The notes under the pieces: generated by a model | Seen by the model: only the letters and a program-made list of their open reading frames with translations | The model's database searches: none | Told to the model about the DNA's origin: nothing | Translations under genes and position numbers: made by a program | Source of the DNA: Aquimarina intermedia | Lineage (GTDB): Bacteria; Bacteroidota; Bacteroidia; Flavobacteriales; Flavobacteriaceae | DNA length: 64,000 nucleotides | Direction of reading: 5' to 3' | Assembly: GCF_008124785.1 (NCBI RefSeq) | Contig: NZ_VNHU01000006.1 | Span: forward strand, 178,747-242,746 | Shown here: positions 1 through 9,816 of the stretch, one piece after another | How positions within the stretch are numbered: position 1 is the stretch's first letter | How the letters are laid out: every line of letters begins with the position of its first letter

Positions 1-986
1 AACAATTCTCCCGGGTATAACAAATAGCGAAACGGCAAAAATAACTGAATTACAAAAAACAAAGACAAAAATGATAATACAATTTCTTTTTGTCTTGGCT
101 TAAATTTTAAAGTCTTTCCCGAATCAAAAAAGTGCTTTCTTATTCTAAAAATTCGCGATAAGACTTTCAATACTCTATGATGAAAATTCGAATCAAAGAA
201 TACAAGCGTACTGACAATCATGACATAAGGAAACATCCCAATAGGAAAAAGCACACGGGTAAGAATATGAAATATGACAACTAACATAAAAGCAAAAACC
301 CTCGTTCTTTTGTACATCAGTAAAAAAGGAATGGAAAGATCATAAATAGCTCCTGAGTAACTGAAAAAGTAATGAATCCATTCCTGATGCATTAGATAGC
401 CTAAAACAGGAATGTCATACTTTGAAGGTAACCAAATTTTAAGAGGCATTGCATTGACTAACCAATCAGAGTTAAGTTTTGCCAGTCCGGCATATAGATA
501 AACAATGATGAGTAATAGCTTTATACTATCAATAGTCCATTGAGGAATCTTCTGAAAGGAAATTCCTTTTCTTTTGGCATCAAACGAATAGTACGCATTT
601 GCCGGTAGAAATATCATTAAAAAACTCAAAACACTTATAAAGTAGTAATGATTCAAATACGTGGTTTTATCCATCAATTCGATATACGTAAAGCTCAAAA
701 AGAATAGAAGAATGGCTAATCTATATTTGTAACCTAATGCTACAAAAATTGCTGAAAGTCCGCAGAGCGCAAAAATTACGTACGTTAAATGGCCAATTGG
801 TTGAACAAATTCAAAACCATAATAGGAAAAGAAAAATTTAGGTTGCACATACAGCTTTTCAATCCACCCATAACTCCAAAAACGTACAACACTCAAAAAC
901 ATCATAATTCCAAAAAAAACACGAAAGACTGCAAGTGGTGCAGCCTCTGTGTTATTTTTGAAATATTTCTTTAGATGAAGTTTCAT
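1..986 (-). CDS. HTTM-domain membrane protein (vitamin K-dependent gamma-carboxylase-like), 3' end off window
   Basis: Reading on the minus strand from the ATG at 984-986 gives 328 codons with no stop before the left edge. The protein has several hydrophobic segments, a TYLNHYYFI stretch near residue 100 and a YAGLAKLNSDW stretch near residue 160, which match the HTTM family related to vitamin K-dependent gamma-carboxylase. The C-terminal part is outside the window. It starts 15 bp after the imelysin-like gene stops, so the two are very likely cotranscribed. Bacterial HTTM proteins have no settled substrate; a carboxylase activity here is not shown. The family call is fairly sure, the function is not. 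Confidence 0.8.
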   Translation of the reverse strand, partial: MKLHLKKYFKNNTEAAPLAVFRVFFGIMMFLSVVRFWSYGWIEKLYVQPKFFFSYYGFEFVQPIGHLTYVIFALCGLSAIFVALGYKYRLAILLFFLSFTYIELMDKTTYLNHYYFISVLSFLMIFLPANAYYSFDAKRKGISFQKIPQWTIDSIKLLLIIVYLYAGLAKLNSDWLVNAMPLKIWLPSKYDIPVLGYLMHQEWIHYFFSYSGAIYDLSIPFLLMYKRTRVFAFMLVVIFHILTRVLFPIGMFPYVMIVSTLVFFDSNFHHRVLKVLSRIFRIRKHFFDSGKTLKFKPRQKEIVLSFLSLFFVIQLFLPFRYLLYPGEL

Positions 987-1001
987 AAACTAAATTACAA
1001 C

Positions 1002-2123
1002 TTAATCCCCATCAGCATCTACAAAATCAACTCGTACAGAAAATGCTTGTAACATATCGACCTTAAGAAAAACTACATTCTTTTGTAGCTCATCAAAAGT
1101 TTCGAGCATAGGTGTATTGTTAGTCTTTACCTGATCAGAAAAATCTTCATTTAAGCTAGAAGCTTTGGACCTGGACAAATCAAACTGATCATTTATTATT
1201 TGACTTAAGTCCTCTCCATTTTTAATTGTATTGAGAAAATCAAGGTAAGAACTAAAACTTGCCCCTGTGGTAGTACTTGCATAATGCTTACCATTAAAAA
1301 GATCTTGCATAGCAGACAAGTTCGCATTGAACAAAGTCTTAGAAAGATCCCCTTTATAAAATGCCTCTACTTTATTATCAAAAGTTTCAGTAGTAAACAC
1401 TCCTGCAGGAATACCGATTTTACCTGCTCTTAAATGTTTCTCATAATGAAAAATAAAATCGTTAACTAATTTATCCAAAGAACTAGTTGCCGATGACCCA
1501 TTGTTTGCTACAAAAGTATCACGATACCCATTAGTCCAGTCAGCAACTACAGTAGTTGTAAGTATATCCATTCTTTCTACTAAGTCGGTAAGGTACTTTT
1601 TGTATTTGGCACCATCTGATGAGTCTACATAAAACTCAATCGTACCAGTGTTTGTGTCAGATAAACCATTAATAAGATAATCCAGCGCTGCAAACCCTTG
1701 CTCATCTTGTTGAGAGACTGTGGTAAGATCATAAGAACCCGCACTGATGTTTGCTTCGATACCCGTTGTATTGGTTGGATAAACATTCATGAAATTTCTA
1801 TACGAAAGTTCTTCTGCTTTACCAATTTCGTACATACTAACTGTTTGCCAAGTTATATAGGCCTCTGACCATGCCGATCTAAGGTTAAGAAGTGTATTTA
1901 CATTAGCACTTGCAACAAAATCAGCTGTAGTAGTCTTTAACACAGCCATATCAGATGCAAAATTGTGATAAGCTGGCATAACAATGTTATCCGCTATATT
2001 TATTAGCATTCCCTTTCTATCAAAGGCATCCTTTCCTGTTACCTGCTCTTCATTATCATCTCCACTGGAACAAGCCGATAAAAACAAAACAGCTGTAAGG
2101 ATGGAAAGCAAAAACTTCTTCAT
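1002..2123 (-). CDS. Imelysin family lipoprotein (M75-like)
   Basis: 373 residues starting with a lipoprotein signal whose lipobox is LSAC around residue 18, followed by an acidic linker. The body has the long-helix pattern of imelysin/IrpA-like proteins (for example the AWSEAYITWQTVSMYEIG stretch near residue 84). Imelysins are iron-regulated envelope proteins with a conserved GxHxxE motif; here the matching site reads GFAALD at residues 143-148, so both His and Glu are replaced. That suggests loss or change of metal binding. It lies between a DUF4856 lipoprotein gene and an HTTM gene on the same strand. Family assignment is confident; a role in iron handling is inference from relatives. Confidence 0.85.
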   Translation of the reverse strand: MKKFLLSILTAVLFLSACSSGDDNEEQVTGKDAFDRKGMLINIADNIVMPAYHNFASDMAVLKTTTADFVASANVNTLLNLRSAWSEAYITWQTVSMYEIGKAEELSYRNFMNVYPTNTTGIEANISAGSYDLTTVSQQDEQGFAALDYLINGLSDTNTGTIEFYVDSSDGAKYKKYLTDLVERMDILTTTVVADWTNGYRDTFVANNGSSATSSLDKLVNDFIFHYEKHLRAGKIGIPAGVFTTETFDNKVEAFYKGDLSKTLFNANLSAMQDLFNGKHYASTTTGASFSSYLDFLNTIKNGEDLSQIINDQFDLSRSKASSLNEDFSDQVKTNNTPMLETFDELQKNVVFLKVDMLQAFSVRVDFVDADGD

Positions 2124-2161
2124 GTTATTTTTATTTATTCTTAATAAAGCTGTGCAAATGT

Positions 2162-2205
2162 AAAAAAAGAGGTTTAAATAATAATGAATTCAAACCTCTT
2201 TTTTT
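2162..2205 (-). terminator. Hairpin between the DUF4856 and imelysin genes
   Basis: Two 14-nt arms (2162-2175 and 2192-2205) pair perfectly around a 16-nt loop. On the minus strand the stem ends in a run of seven T. It sits 24 bp after the DUF4856 stop and 38 bp before the imelysin start, so it could end the first transcript or act as a partial terminator inside the operon. Confidence 0.6.
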
Positions 2206-2229
2206 ACATTTTATACTTTGTTTAATCTT

Positions 2230-3471
2230 TTAACTACCTGCTTCTTGCACTGTAAAATTAAACCGTGCAGCGATAGCTACAGAAATAGTTTCTAATACCT
2301 CTGGAGTTACCGTCCATAACCCATCTGTACCTCCTGCCATTTGAGTAAGTAATCCTTGGACTTCTGATCTGGTAAAGTATGGAGCGTTAGTCTCCGGGTT
2401 TCTTGTGAACTGCAAGCTATAGATAAAACCATATCCCTCTGACAAATCATGAAACACCGCAGCATAATCTACTGTAGGATTCGTAAGAAGGTTTTTTCCT
2501 TGTTGTAAATAATAGACTGCTCTTATCGCGATTACTTCGGATAGTTTTTCTCTGATAATATCAGCTTGTTGATCTCTAACGGTATATTCCTTGGCAACTA
2601 TAGCCGCTCTTCCTAATTTGAATGCATTATAAATCTCGGTAGCAATTCCGGTAAAATCCGAATCACTTTCAACTCTGCTCAAATATTTGCTTAAAAAATT
2701 ATCATCGCCAGCTTTTCCCTCTCCGATAATATTTGCATTTGGAGTTGCTGGAGTATCAGAAGCACCATATACATAACCATACGCTTCATCCCACTTATGT
2801 TCCATCGTAGTATAGCTCTTTCCTTCTACTACAACTTCGTCATTATTATTGGTTATATTATCTGCCTCATCTAAAACAGCAGTACCCAAATAATTATTTA
2901 GGGCTTGATCAGTCATTAACGCTCCGATCAAACTTTTGGCAAAAATCTGATTCAACTCTAATCCTTTAGCATTTACGTAACGATTGGACCCACCTCCTGC
3001 TTCTTGCAAAACACCGGCAGCACCAGCGGTCGCAGTAGTATTCCAATTTGGAAAAACCTCAGCTACCTGACCTTTTATCCATCCATCAAACTCAGCTTTG
3101 ATAGCAGTCGCTTCGGTCGTATTTGCAGAAAAGTAGTCTCTAGATGCGGCGGTTTTACTACGAACACTTTTATCAGAAGCATTTAGCGATGCTTCAGAAA
3201 AATCATTAGCCCCTTCTATATGAGCAAACATTGCATCTAATTGTTCTTCTGTAAGCGTAGTATTCTTGAAAGCACTTACAAGTTCTTCGGACATTGCTAT
3301 CCTAGTAGTTTGTCCACTAAAACTTACTGTACTTTCTCCGTTGCGCTCAAAAACGTAGGTGGCAGGTTCTTCAATTTGATTCATTGGAGTAGCGTCATCA
3401 TCGTTTGAACATGAGCTTAAAGCGAGTACTCCCGATACACAGATTACATTAAAAATACGGTTGATTTTCAT
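2230..3471 (-). CDS. DUF4856 domain lipoprotein
   Basis: 413 residues. The N-terminus is a lipoprotein signal with the lipobox ALSSC near residue 21, followed by SNDDDATP. Between about residues 40 and 400 it matches the DUF4856 family of Bacteroidota surface or periplasmic lipoproteins, with the typical segments YVFERNGESTVSFSGQTTR and VYYLQQGKNLLTN. The family has no assigned reaction. It is the first gene of a run with an imelysin-like protein and an HTTM membrane protein, a combination I recognise from other flavobacteria and that may be linked to metal uptake. No disruption is visible. Confidence 0.85.
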   Translation of the reverse strand: MKINRIFNVICVSGVLALSSCSNDDDATPMNQIEEPATYVFERNGESTVSFSGQTTRIAMSEELVSAFKNTTLTEEQLDAMFAHIEGANDFSEASLNASDKSVRSKTAASRDYFSANTTEATAIKAEFDGWIKGQVAEVFPNWNTTATAGAAGVLQEAGGGSNRYVNAKGLELNQIFAKSLIGALMTDQALNNYLGTAVLDEADNITNNNDEVVVEGKSYTTMEHKWDEAYGYVYGASDTPATPNANIIGEGKAGDDNFLSKYLSRVESDSDFTGIATEIYNAFKLGRAAIVAKEYTVRDQQADIIREKLSEVIAIRAVYYLQQGKNLLTNPTVDYAAVFHDLSEGYGFIYSLQFTRNPETNAPYFTRSEVQGLLTQMAGGTDGLWTVTPEVLETISVAIAARFNFTVQEAGS

Positions 3472-3581
3472 TGTTTTTTATTTAGACTTAATTTAAATAG
3501 CTAATTACTCAGCTGCAAATATATTGATCAAAATGGATTTGTCAAACTTTATTTGTAATAAATCTAAATAAAATTAATGCT

Positions 3582-3605
3582 AAGTCTCCATACGTATGGA
3601 GACTT
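3582..3605 (-). terminator. 24-bp perfect palindrome, terminator-like
   Basis: The 24 bases are their own reverse complement, centred on TACGTA. The site lies 24 bp after the haem-binding gene stops and 110 bp before the DUF4856 start. There is no strong T run after it on the minus strand, so it is either a weak terminator or a protein-binding site. Confidence 0.45.
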
Positions 3606-3629
3606 TCAAAGAAGATGAATTGTAAACTC

Positions 3630-4091
3630 TTAAAGCTCTGCAGCGTACTTAGCTCTCAAACTTTTAGTCCATTCAATTAACAGCTCTTTATCTTCTTCAT
3701 TTAAATTTCCATGTAGCCAAGTATATGAGTCTAAAGGCATCTCACCCTCTTCTACTTCTTCTATTAATTCATCTAACTTGTGATCTCTCTTTTTAATAGA
3801 ATAGCTTTCCCATGCTGAAACGTTAAAGTGTTCTTTTCCTTCTTCTACATGATCAGCTAACCAGTAAGAAATTGGTGCAATCTCAGCATACCATGGATAG
3901 GTAGTTTGATTACTATGGCAATCGTAACAATTATTTTTGAGAATAGTTTTTATTTTATTCGAAGGCTGTGTGTCTTTTTCAAAAAAAGCAACCGATTCAT
4001 ATCCAGATTCATTTTTATCGACTCGTATGAATTGCATAATAATCAGAACCCCCACAAGAAGTAATCCTATACTTTTTAAAATTTTCTTCAT
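3630..4091 (-). CDS. Haem-binding domain (cytochrome-like) membrane-anchored protein
   Basis: 153 residues with one N-terminal hydrophobic segment (about residues 5-22) and no lipobox cysteine, so it is probably anchored in the membrane facing the periplasm. A single CxxCH haem c motif, CYDCH, is at residues 55-59 and is followed by SNQTTYPWYAEIAPISYWLA, a typical stretch of the Haem_bd family. It probably carries one covalent haem. It follows HMG-CoA lyase by 14 bp on the same strand and so may be cotranscribed, although the two functions are not obviously linked. The electron partner is unknown. Confidence 0.88.
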   Translation of the reverse strand: MKKILKSIGLLLVGVLIIMQFIRVDKNESGYESVAFFEKDTQPSNKIKTILKNNCYDCHSNQTTYPWYAEIAPISYWLADHVEEGKEHFNVSAWESYSIKKRDHKLDELIEEVEEGEMPLDSYTWLHGNLNEEDKELLIEWTKSLRAKYAAEL

Positions 4092-4105
4092 TTTATTATA
4101 TCTAA

Positions 4106-4972
4106 TTAATGGTATTTACTAAAAATTTTTGTTGCCTCATTGTGACTTGATTCAAAACTCAGCATTTTTACATTTGTATCAGCCTTTACACTGGTAAAGT
4201 AAGACAACATACGCTCTGTCGGCATATTACCGGTCAGATCATCCTTTGCCATCGGACAGCCTCCAAATCCTTGAATTGCTCCATCAAATCTTCGACACCC
4301 TGATTGATAAGCTGCATTAACTTTTTCAAACCATTTATCCGGTGTAGTATGCAAATGAGCGCCAAACTCTATCGATGGGTATCTCGGAATCAAATTAGAG
4401 AACAAATATTCGATAATTTCGGGTGAAGAGGTCCCTACAGTATCTGATAAAGAAAGAATCTCAACCCCCATCTTACTTAATTTTTCTGTCCATTCTCCTA
4501 CGATGTCGACATCCCAGGGATCCCCATACGGATTTCCAAATCCCATAGAGAGATACGCCACCACTTTTTTATTTGCTCGATCCGCTATGTTGAGAATTTC
4601 TTGTAATATTTCAATAGATTGTGCTATTGTTTTATGCGTATTACGCATTTGAAAATTTTCTGAAATTGAAAAAGGATAACCTAAATACTTAATCTCCGGA
4701 TGCTCTGCCGCATCCTTTGCTCCTCTAACATTTGCCACAATGGCCAATAACTTACTTTCTGTCTTCGATAAATCCAACTTAGAAAGCACTTCTGCCGTAT
4801 CCACCATTTGCGGAATTGCCTTAGGCGAAACAAAACTACCAAAATCTATAGTATCAAAACCGCAGCGTAGTAAGGATTGAATATACTGTACCTTTAGATC
4901 GGTGGGTATGAAATCTCTGATTCCTTGCATTGCATCCCGGGGACATTCAATAATTTTGACTTTTTCGATCAT
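4106..4972 (-). CDS. Hydroxymethylglutaryl-CoA lyase
   Basis: 288 residues, the usual length. The enzyme splits HMG-CoA into acetyl-CoA and acetoacetate, the last step of leucine breakdown, in the cytoplasm. The N-terminal ECPRDAMQG carries the conserved Arg12-Asp13, HLH at 206-208 supplies metal ligands, and the signature GGCPMAKDDLTGN (237-249) carries the catalytic-loop Cys239. The leucine dehydrogenase at 13036-14139 belongs to the same catabolic route but is not linked in an operon. The start is the first ATG. I leave out a gene symbol because names differ between genomes (mvaB, hmgL). Confidence 0.92.
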   Translation of the reverse strand: MIEKVKIIECPRDAMQGIRDFIPTDLKVQYIQSLLRCGFDTIDFGSFVSPKAIPQMVDTAEVLSKLDLSKTESKLLAIVANVRGAKDAAEHPEIKYLGYPFSISENFQMRNTHKTIAQSIEILQEILNIADRANKKVVAYLSMGFGNPYGDPWDVDIVGEWTEKLSKMGVEILSLSDTVGTSSPEIIEYLFSNLIPRYPSIEFGAHLHTTPDKWFEKVNAAYQSGCRRFDGAIQGFGGCPMAKDDLTGNMPTERMLSYFTSVKADTNVKMLSFESSHNEATKIFSKYH

Positions 4973-5020
4973 ATAAACACTACGTCGTTTAAGTTTTTAT
5001 TAAGCACTATAAAAGTAAGG

Positions 5021-5647
5021 TTATTTTTCTGATAGGAGAATAAAAATTCCAATAGCTACAAAAACAATAATTTGAACCCACTTGAGTATTAATCCAATTT
5101 TTTTTGACTGTTTTAGATAGCCCGCAATATAATCTGCTAAAATAGCAATGAGCGCAAATACTACAAATGAAACGCAAACAAAAATTCCACCCAACACATA
5201 AAACTGTAGTACAGTATTTAAGTGATCACTGAATAAAAATGCTGGAAAAAAAGCAAGAAAAAATATAGAAACCTTTGGATTCAATACATTCATTATAAAT
5301 CCTTGCCTAAATAGTTGCAACGGATTTTTTTTGGCAACCGTATTTGATTGTAGTTCGATGCTACTATCTGCCTTATAAACTTGAAATGCCAGGAAAAACA
5401 AATAACATGCCCCAAAAATTTTAATGATCAAAAAAAGTGCATCGCTTTGCTTGATAAGAGTTGACATCCCAAAAGCCACCAAGGTAGTATGCACAATGCA
5501 GCCTGTCATCAAACCAGCTACGGTAGCCAACCCATATTTTTTACCATTAACTACACTCTGTAGCAATACAAATATATTATCGGGTCCCGGGGTTATGGCA
5601 AGTATTGATGTTGCAACCACAAAGGTGTATAGAAGTTCATAGTTCAT
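5021..5647 (-). CDS. LysE family amino-acid exporter
   Basis: 208 residues with about six hydrophobic segments. The N-terminal ITPGPDNIFVLLQSVVNGKK and the following GLMTGCIVHT are the hallmark of LysE/RhtB translocators, which export amino acids or related metabolites across the inner membrane. The middle FIMNVLNPKVSIFFLAFFP (about residues 115-135) is also family-typical. It lies 23 bp after pyrD and 48 bp before HMG-CoA lyase on the same strand, so a transcript through pyrD-lysE-HMG-CoA lyase is plausible. The substrate cannot be predicted. Confidence 0.9.
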   Translation of the reverse strand: MNYELLYTFVVATSILAITPGPDNIFVLLQSVVNGKKYGLATVAGLMTGCIVHTTLVAFGMSTLIKQSDALFLIIKIFGACYLFFLAFQVYKADSSIELQSNTVAKKNPLQLFRQGFIMNVLNPKVSIFFLAFFPAFLFSDHLNTVLQFYVLGGIFVCVSFVVFALIAILADYIAGYLKQSKKIGLILKWVQIIVFVAIGIFILLSEK

Positions 5648-5670
5648 ATCAGCTATCTTTGAGCTACTTA

Positions 5671-6702
5671 CTATTCCTTAATTCGAGCTAACAAACTTTT
5701 ATTTATATCTTTAATCAGCTTTGGGCCCTCATAAATAAAACCTGTATATAACTGAACTAAACATGCACCCGCATCCAATTTTTCTAAGGCATCCTGAGCT
5801 GAGTGAATACCTCCTACACCAATAATTGGAAATGCTTTTTCACTCTTTGTGGACAAAAAGCGAATTACCTCGGTGGATCGATTTTTTAAAGGTTTACCAC
5901 TAAGCCCTCCCATCTCTTCTGTCAAAGCTTTATCAGCATGCAACCCATCTCTTGAAATTGTAGTATTGGTTGCAATTACTCCGGCAATCTTGGTTGTCGT
6001 TACAATCTCAATAATATCCATTAACTGATCGTCAGTAAGATCCGGTGCTATCTTTAGTAGGATAGGTTTTTGCTTGGATTTTGCATTATTTTTAGCCTGC
6101 AGCGTATTGAGCAATTCCATCAACGGCTCTTTATCTTGTAAAGCTCTTAGATTAGGTGTGTTTGGTGAACTTACATTAACCACAAAATAGTCAACAACAT
6201 CAAACAAAGCCTCAAAGCAAATTACATAATCATTTACGGCGTCTTCATTGGGAGTTATTTTATTTTTCCCAATATTCCCACCAATCAGAACTCCTTTATT
6301 TTTTCTAAGACGTTTTACAGCATCTTGGACACCCCCATTGTTGAAACCCATACGATTTATGATAGCCTGATCTTTTTTAAGACGAAACAATCTCTTTTTT
6401 GGATTCCCTCCTTGTGGTTTTGGAGTTAATGTACCTATCTCAACAAAGCCGAAACCAAAATCTGATAACTCATTAAATAATTTGGCATCTTTATCAAAAC
6501 CCGCTGCTAAGCCCACCGGGTTATCAAACGTCAGTCCAAAAATTTCCTTTTGAAGCCGCTTATCTTTAACTCTATATATCTTTTTAATTATTTTTGAAAC
6601 TAAAGGTATTCGAAATAAACTTTTGATCATTCTGAAGGTAAAGTGATGTACCTTTTCAGGATCGTAGTTGAAAAGTATCGGACGAAGAATAGTTTTATAC
6701 AT
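5671..6702 (-). CDS. pyrD: Dihydroorotate dehydrogenase (quinone), class 2
   Basis: Oxidises dihydroorotate to orotate with quinone in pyrimidine synthesis, at the inner membrane. From the ATG at 6702 the protein has 343 residues, the class 2 length, with the N-terminal membrane-association helix, [28 protein letters not shown] and the catalytic-serine region [18 protein letters not shown]-binding GVGGI is near the end. A longer reading frame opens at 6759 but would begin inside the terminator of the upstream receptor gene, and its extra 19 residues do not belong to the family, so I chose 6702. Confidence 0.95.
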   Translation of the reverse strand: MYKTILRPILFNYDPEKVHHFTFRMIKSLFRIPLVSKIIKKIYRVKDKRLQKEIFGLTFDNPVGLAAGFDKDAKLFNELSDFGFGFVEIGTLTPKPQGGNPKKRLFRLKKDQAIINRMGFNNGGVQDAVKRLRKNKGVLIGGNIGKNKITPNEDAVNDYVICFEALFDVVDYFVVNVSSPNTPNLRALQDKEPLMELLNTLQAKNNAKSKQKPILLKIAPDLTDDQLMDIIEIVTTTKIAGVIATNTTISRDGLHADKALTEEMGGLSGKPLKNRSTEVIRFLSTKSEKAFPIIGVGGIHSAQDALEKLDAGACLVQLYTGFIYEGPKLIKDINKSLLARIKE

Positions 6703-6760
6703 AAAGTTATTTTGATCAAACAAAAGTAGTGCTTTAGTGCGAAAACCGAAACTTATCATT

Positions 6761-6792
6761 AAAAAAGCCCACTACCCAAATAGGTAGCAGGC
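6761..6792 (-). terminator. Terminator of the TonB-dependent receptor gene
   Basis: On the minus strand a 10-bp stem (6783-6792 with 6767-6776, two G-U pairs) around a 6-nt loop is followed by six T. It begins 27 bp after the receptor stop codon and separates that gene from pyrD. Confidence 0.85.
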
Positions 6793-6818
6793 ATTTATAC
6801 CGTAGTATTTTGTTTGCT

Positions 6819-9698
6819 TTATTTTAAAATAAAGTTTAATCGCGCAAATACAAATCTTCCTCCAATACCAAATTGTTGCGCACGTCTGGACCAATCAAAC
6901 CTACCACCGCTTCTATTATCAAACGCCGGATCCGCTCTATCCGGATAAATGTCAAATAAATTATTAGCACCTATTGTCACCGTGAGCGATTCAGAGGCTT
7001 TATACCCCAAAGAAAGGTCGGTCACTATTTTACTTCCGAAATCCTGTTGACGCTCCACAAATGTAGACGCTTCGGTTACTTCGCCAAAGTACACATTCCT
7101 AAGAAAGACATTAAATGTATCTGTAGTCAGGCTATTAGATAGATTAATTTTAGTTCTTGGCACCGCTTCTTCCAGATAAACACGACTATCTTCTGGGAAG
7201 TAGGTCTCCACTTTATTTGCTCTTCGCAATACATCTGAAGCATTAATATCTCCTACTTGTCTGGTTTGCGATAAAGTAGCAGCCAAATCAGATTTTAACT
7301 CCATCGTTGCTCCCAAACTCGCTTTATGTGTTAAGACGATATCTAATCCCTTGGACTCTGTATCAATCGCATTTGCAAAAAATGATGCAGCTGTCGCATT
7401 TGCCTGTGCCAATAGCCGGTCCAATTCACTATCCGTCCCGGGACCCTCAAACTGTCCGGTATACACAATACGATCGTCGATAGTTACGAAATATCCATCT
7501 ACTGTTACTGATAAATTTAAGCTTGGTATTTTAGCTGTGAGACCAATACTTATACTTTGGGAGGTTTCTTCTTTCAATTCTGGAATTCCGAGCAGTTCGG
7601 CAGCCCGGCTATCATTAGTAAACGTTCCTACTTCTTGAGGGTTACCCGAATTATCAAATATTGTAGATGTGGAATTAAAATTAAGCTGATGCAGGGAGGG
7701 TGCTCTAAACCCTGTATTCGCAGCAGCCCTCAAATTAATATCTTCTGTCAATTTATAACGTGTTGCCACTTTAAAATTTATAGTCGATCCAAAATCACTG
7801 TAGTTTTCATAGCGGGTGGCAAAACTGAGCAACCATTTTTCGGTAAAGTCCGCTTCAATATCCAAATATCCCGCAATACTTGTTCTGTCTCTGGAGAGCT
7901 CATTGGCTGGTGAAAATCCCGGAAATACCTGAGAAGCTCCCGGACGGTTACGGCCAAAGAAATCTGTTGGTGGGGATTGCGATGAATTTGTAATTACATC
8001 GCCGTTATTATCATACTGAGCATAGGACTCTTCTTCACCTTCAGTAATTTCATAAACCTCCAGACGATGCTCTGCGCCAAAAGCTACATTGAGCCCCGCA
8101 AAGATATCTTCATAAAATTGAGTGATATCCAGATTGGTTGTATTTTGCAAAAATGAAAATCCACCAGCATCAAAAGTAGTTGGCGTAGCATTGAGCAACG
8201 AGGCATTAGACGTGTTTGTGATGGTGTATAGAAAACTATTTTTACCATAGGTATTACTAAAATCTACTTCCCAATTATTAATTTTACCTCTCAATCCGAT
8301 AGAAATAGACTGATCACTAATTTTCGAATTAATTTCAGGCAAAAAGCCATTGATATACACAGGAGTGTAAGTTCTACTTTGATTAGGCAACCTATAGAAA
8401 CCAGCAGAATTCCCTTTTCGTGAACTTAAGCCTGCAAAAGCATATAATTCTGTCTCATTGTCATCCAGTGGTAAGGATATATTTGCAAAAAAACGTCCAC
8501 CACGAAGTCCAGACTGTCCAACACGCATATTATAATCACTACGTTCTTGTCCACGAGCTTGTAATTCCTGTTCTGTAACATCGATATCTAGAATTGGTTG
8601 TAAATCTTCTAATGTAGCAGCGGATTGTATATCCGATTGAAGCTGAGGAGAAAAATAATTTACCCGTTCTGCATAGCTCTTTATTTCAGTTAAATCTGTT
8701 TGCAACTCTTTTAGACTTGCATTATCCTTTGACGCTTCGTACTCGATGGCATTATAGCCATTAAAAATACTTCCCTCCCAAGCCTTCATTCTATTATAGG
8801 GTTCGCGGTAGTCAAAATCGCCGCTAAAATTGATAAACCCACCTTTCTCCCCTATTGGCAATCCATAACTTGCCGCTACGTTGACAGATTCACCATCGAC
8901 ACCTCCGGTTTGCTTTTCGGCATTGCGAGAAACGTTTGCACCTGTGGTTACTGTAAAATCAAGTTCGTTTACATCGCTTCTAAGTACTATATTAATAACC
9001 CCGGCAATAGCATCAGATCCGTATTGCGCTGCTGCACCATCACGCAAAACTTCAATTCTTTTGATCGCAACAGCTGGAATTGCATTAAGATCGGTCCCTA
9101 CATTACCCCGACCAAAAGTACCATTTACATTGACCAATGAAGTGGTATGTCGCCGCTTCCCATTGACCAACACCAGCACCTGATCCGGTCCAAGACCTCT
9201 TAAAGAAGCCGGATCAATATGGTCGGTACCATCTGATATGGTTTGCGTATTAGAAGAGAATGACGGTGCCACATAATTTAAGATTTGATTTAAATTGACT
9301 TGAGGTGTAGCACTGGCGAGTTCTTTAATATCTAAAACATCGATCGGCACTGCAGTCTCCACAACGGTACGATTGGGGTTTCTGGTTCCTACAAGAACAA
9401 TTTCATCCAAAGCAACTCCCGATTGCATGGTTACATTTATAACCGTGCCTGTGATAAGTTTTTCTTGTGTTTCAAATCCTACATATGAGAAAACTAAAGT
9501 TTGCCCTTGTGCTGCCGCGATTGTGTACTGTCCGTTAAAATCTGTAATCACTCCTGTTTCGGTATTCTTCAAGATAACAGATACTCCGGGTAATGGCTGA
9601 GATTGATCATCCAAAACCGTTCCCGTTATTTCCTGTGCGTTACCATTAATAGACAACCCAAAAGAAAACAGCAAGAACATTGCGTAAATTCTAAACAT
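6819..9698 (-). CDS. TonB-dependent outer-membrane receptor with carboxypeptidase-like N-terminal domain
   Basis: 959 residues: signal peptide to about residue 21, a CarboxypepD_reg-like domain (about 22-105, [20 protein letters not shown]), a plug domain (about 115-240 with [19 protein letters not shown] and [20 protein letters not shown]), then a beta barrel ending in a C-terminal aromatic-rich strand. It takes up a large or chelated substrate energised by TonB. The plug sequence is the siderophore/vitamin-receptor type rather than the SusC type, and there is no SusD beside it, so glycan uptake is less likely. It is a single-gene unit with its own terminator. Substrate unknown. Confidence 0.93.
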   Translation of the reverse strand: MFRIYAMFLLFSFGLSINGNAQEITGTVLDDQSQPLPGVSVILKNTETGVITDFNGQYTIAAAQGQTLVFSYVGFETQEKLITGTVINVTMQSGVALDEIVLVGTRNPNRTVVETAVPIDVLDIKELASATPQVNLNQILNYVAPSFSSNTQTISDGTDHIDPASLRGLGPDQVLVLVNGKRRHTTSLVNVNGTFGRGNVGTDLNAIPAVAIKRIEVLRDGAAAQYGSDAIAGVINIVLRSDVNELDFTVTTGANVSRNAEKQTGGVDGESVNVAASYGLPIGEKGGFINFSGDFDYREPYNRMKAWEGSIFNGYNAIEYEASKDNASLKELQTDLTEIKSYAERVNYFSPQLQSDIQSAATLEDLQPILDIDVTEQELQARGQERSDYNMRVGQSGLRGGRFFANISLPLDDNETELYAFAGLSSRKGNSAGFYRLPNQSRTYTPVYINGFLPEINSKISDQSISIGLRGKINNWEVDFSNTYGKNSFLYTITNTSNASLLNATPTTFDAGGFSFLQNTTNLDITQFYEDIFAGLNVAFGAEHRLEVYEITEGEEESYAQYDNNGDVITNSSQSPPTDFFGRNRPGASQVFPGFSPANELSRDRTSIAGYLDIEADFTEKWLLSFATRYENYSDFGSTINFKVATRYKLTEDINLRAAANTGFRAPSLHQLNFNSTSTIFDNSGNPQEVGTFTNDSRAAELLGIPELKEETSQSISIGLTAKIPSLNLSVTVDGYFVTIDDRIVYTGQFEGPGTDSELDRLLAQANATAASFFANAIDTESKGLDIVLTHKASLGATMELKSDLAATLSQTRQVGDINASDVLRRANKVETYFPEDSRVYLEEAVPRTKINLSNSLTTDTFNVFLRNVYFGEVTEASTFVERQQDFGSKIVTDLSLGYKASESLTVTIGANNLFDIYPDRADPAFDNRSGGRFDWSRRAQQFGIGGRFVFARLNFILK

Positions 9699-9816
9699 AG
9701 TTTTAATTTTGATTATTGATAATTTGTGATACCTAAAAATAAGACAAAATACTTAGTATATTGATTATCAATGCTGTAATTATCTAAAAAAATAAGAATA
9801 CTTTAAATAGTTCGCT

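Noticed and set aside
789..974. Small plus-strand frame of 61 codons
   Set aside because: Antisense to the HTTM gene, low-complexity and without a family match.
6703..6759. Longer start of pyrD
   Set aside because: It would begin inside the upstream terminator region and adds residues foreign to the family.
7351..9600. Several plus-strand frames of 75-118 codons
   Set aside because: All lie antisense in the TonB-dependent receptor gene and have atypical Ser/Pro-rich composition.
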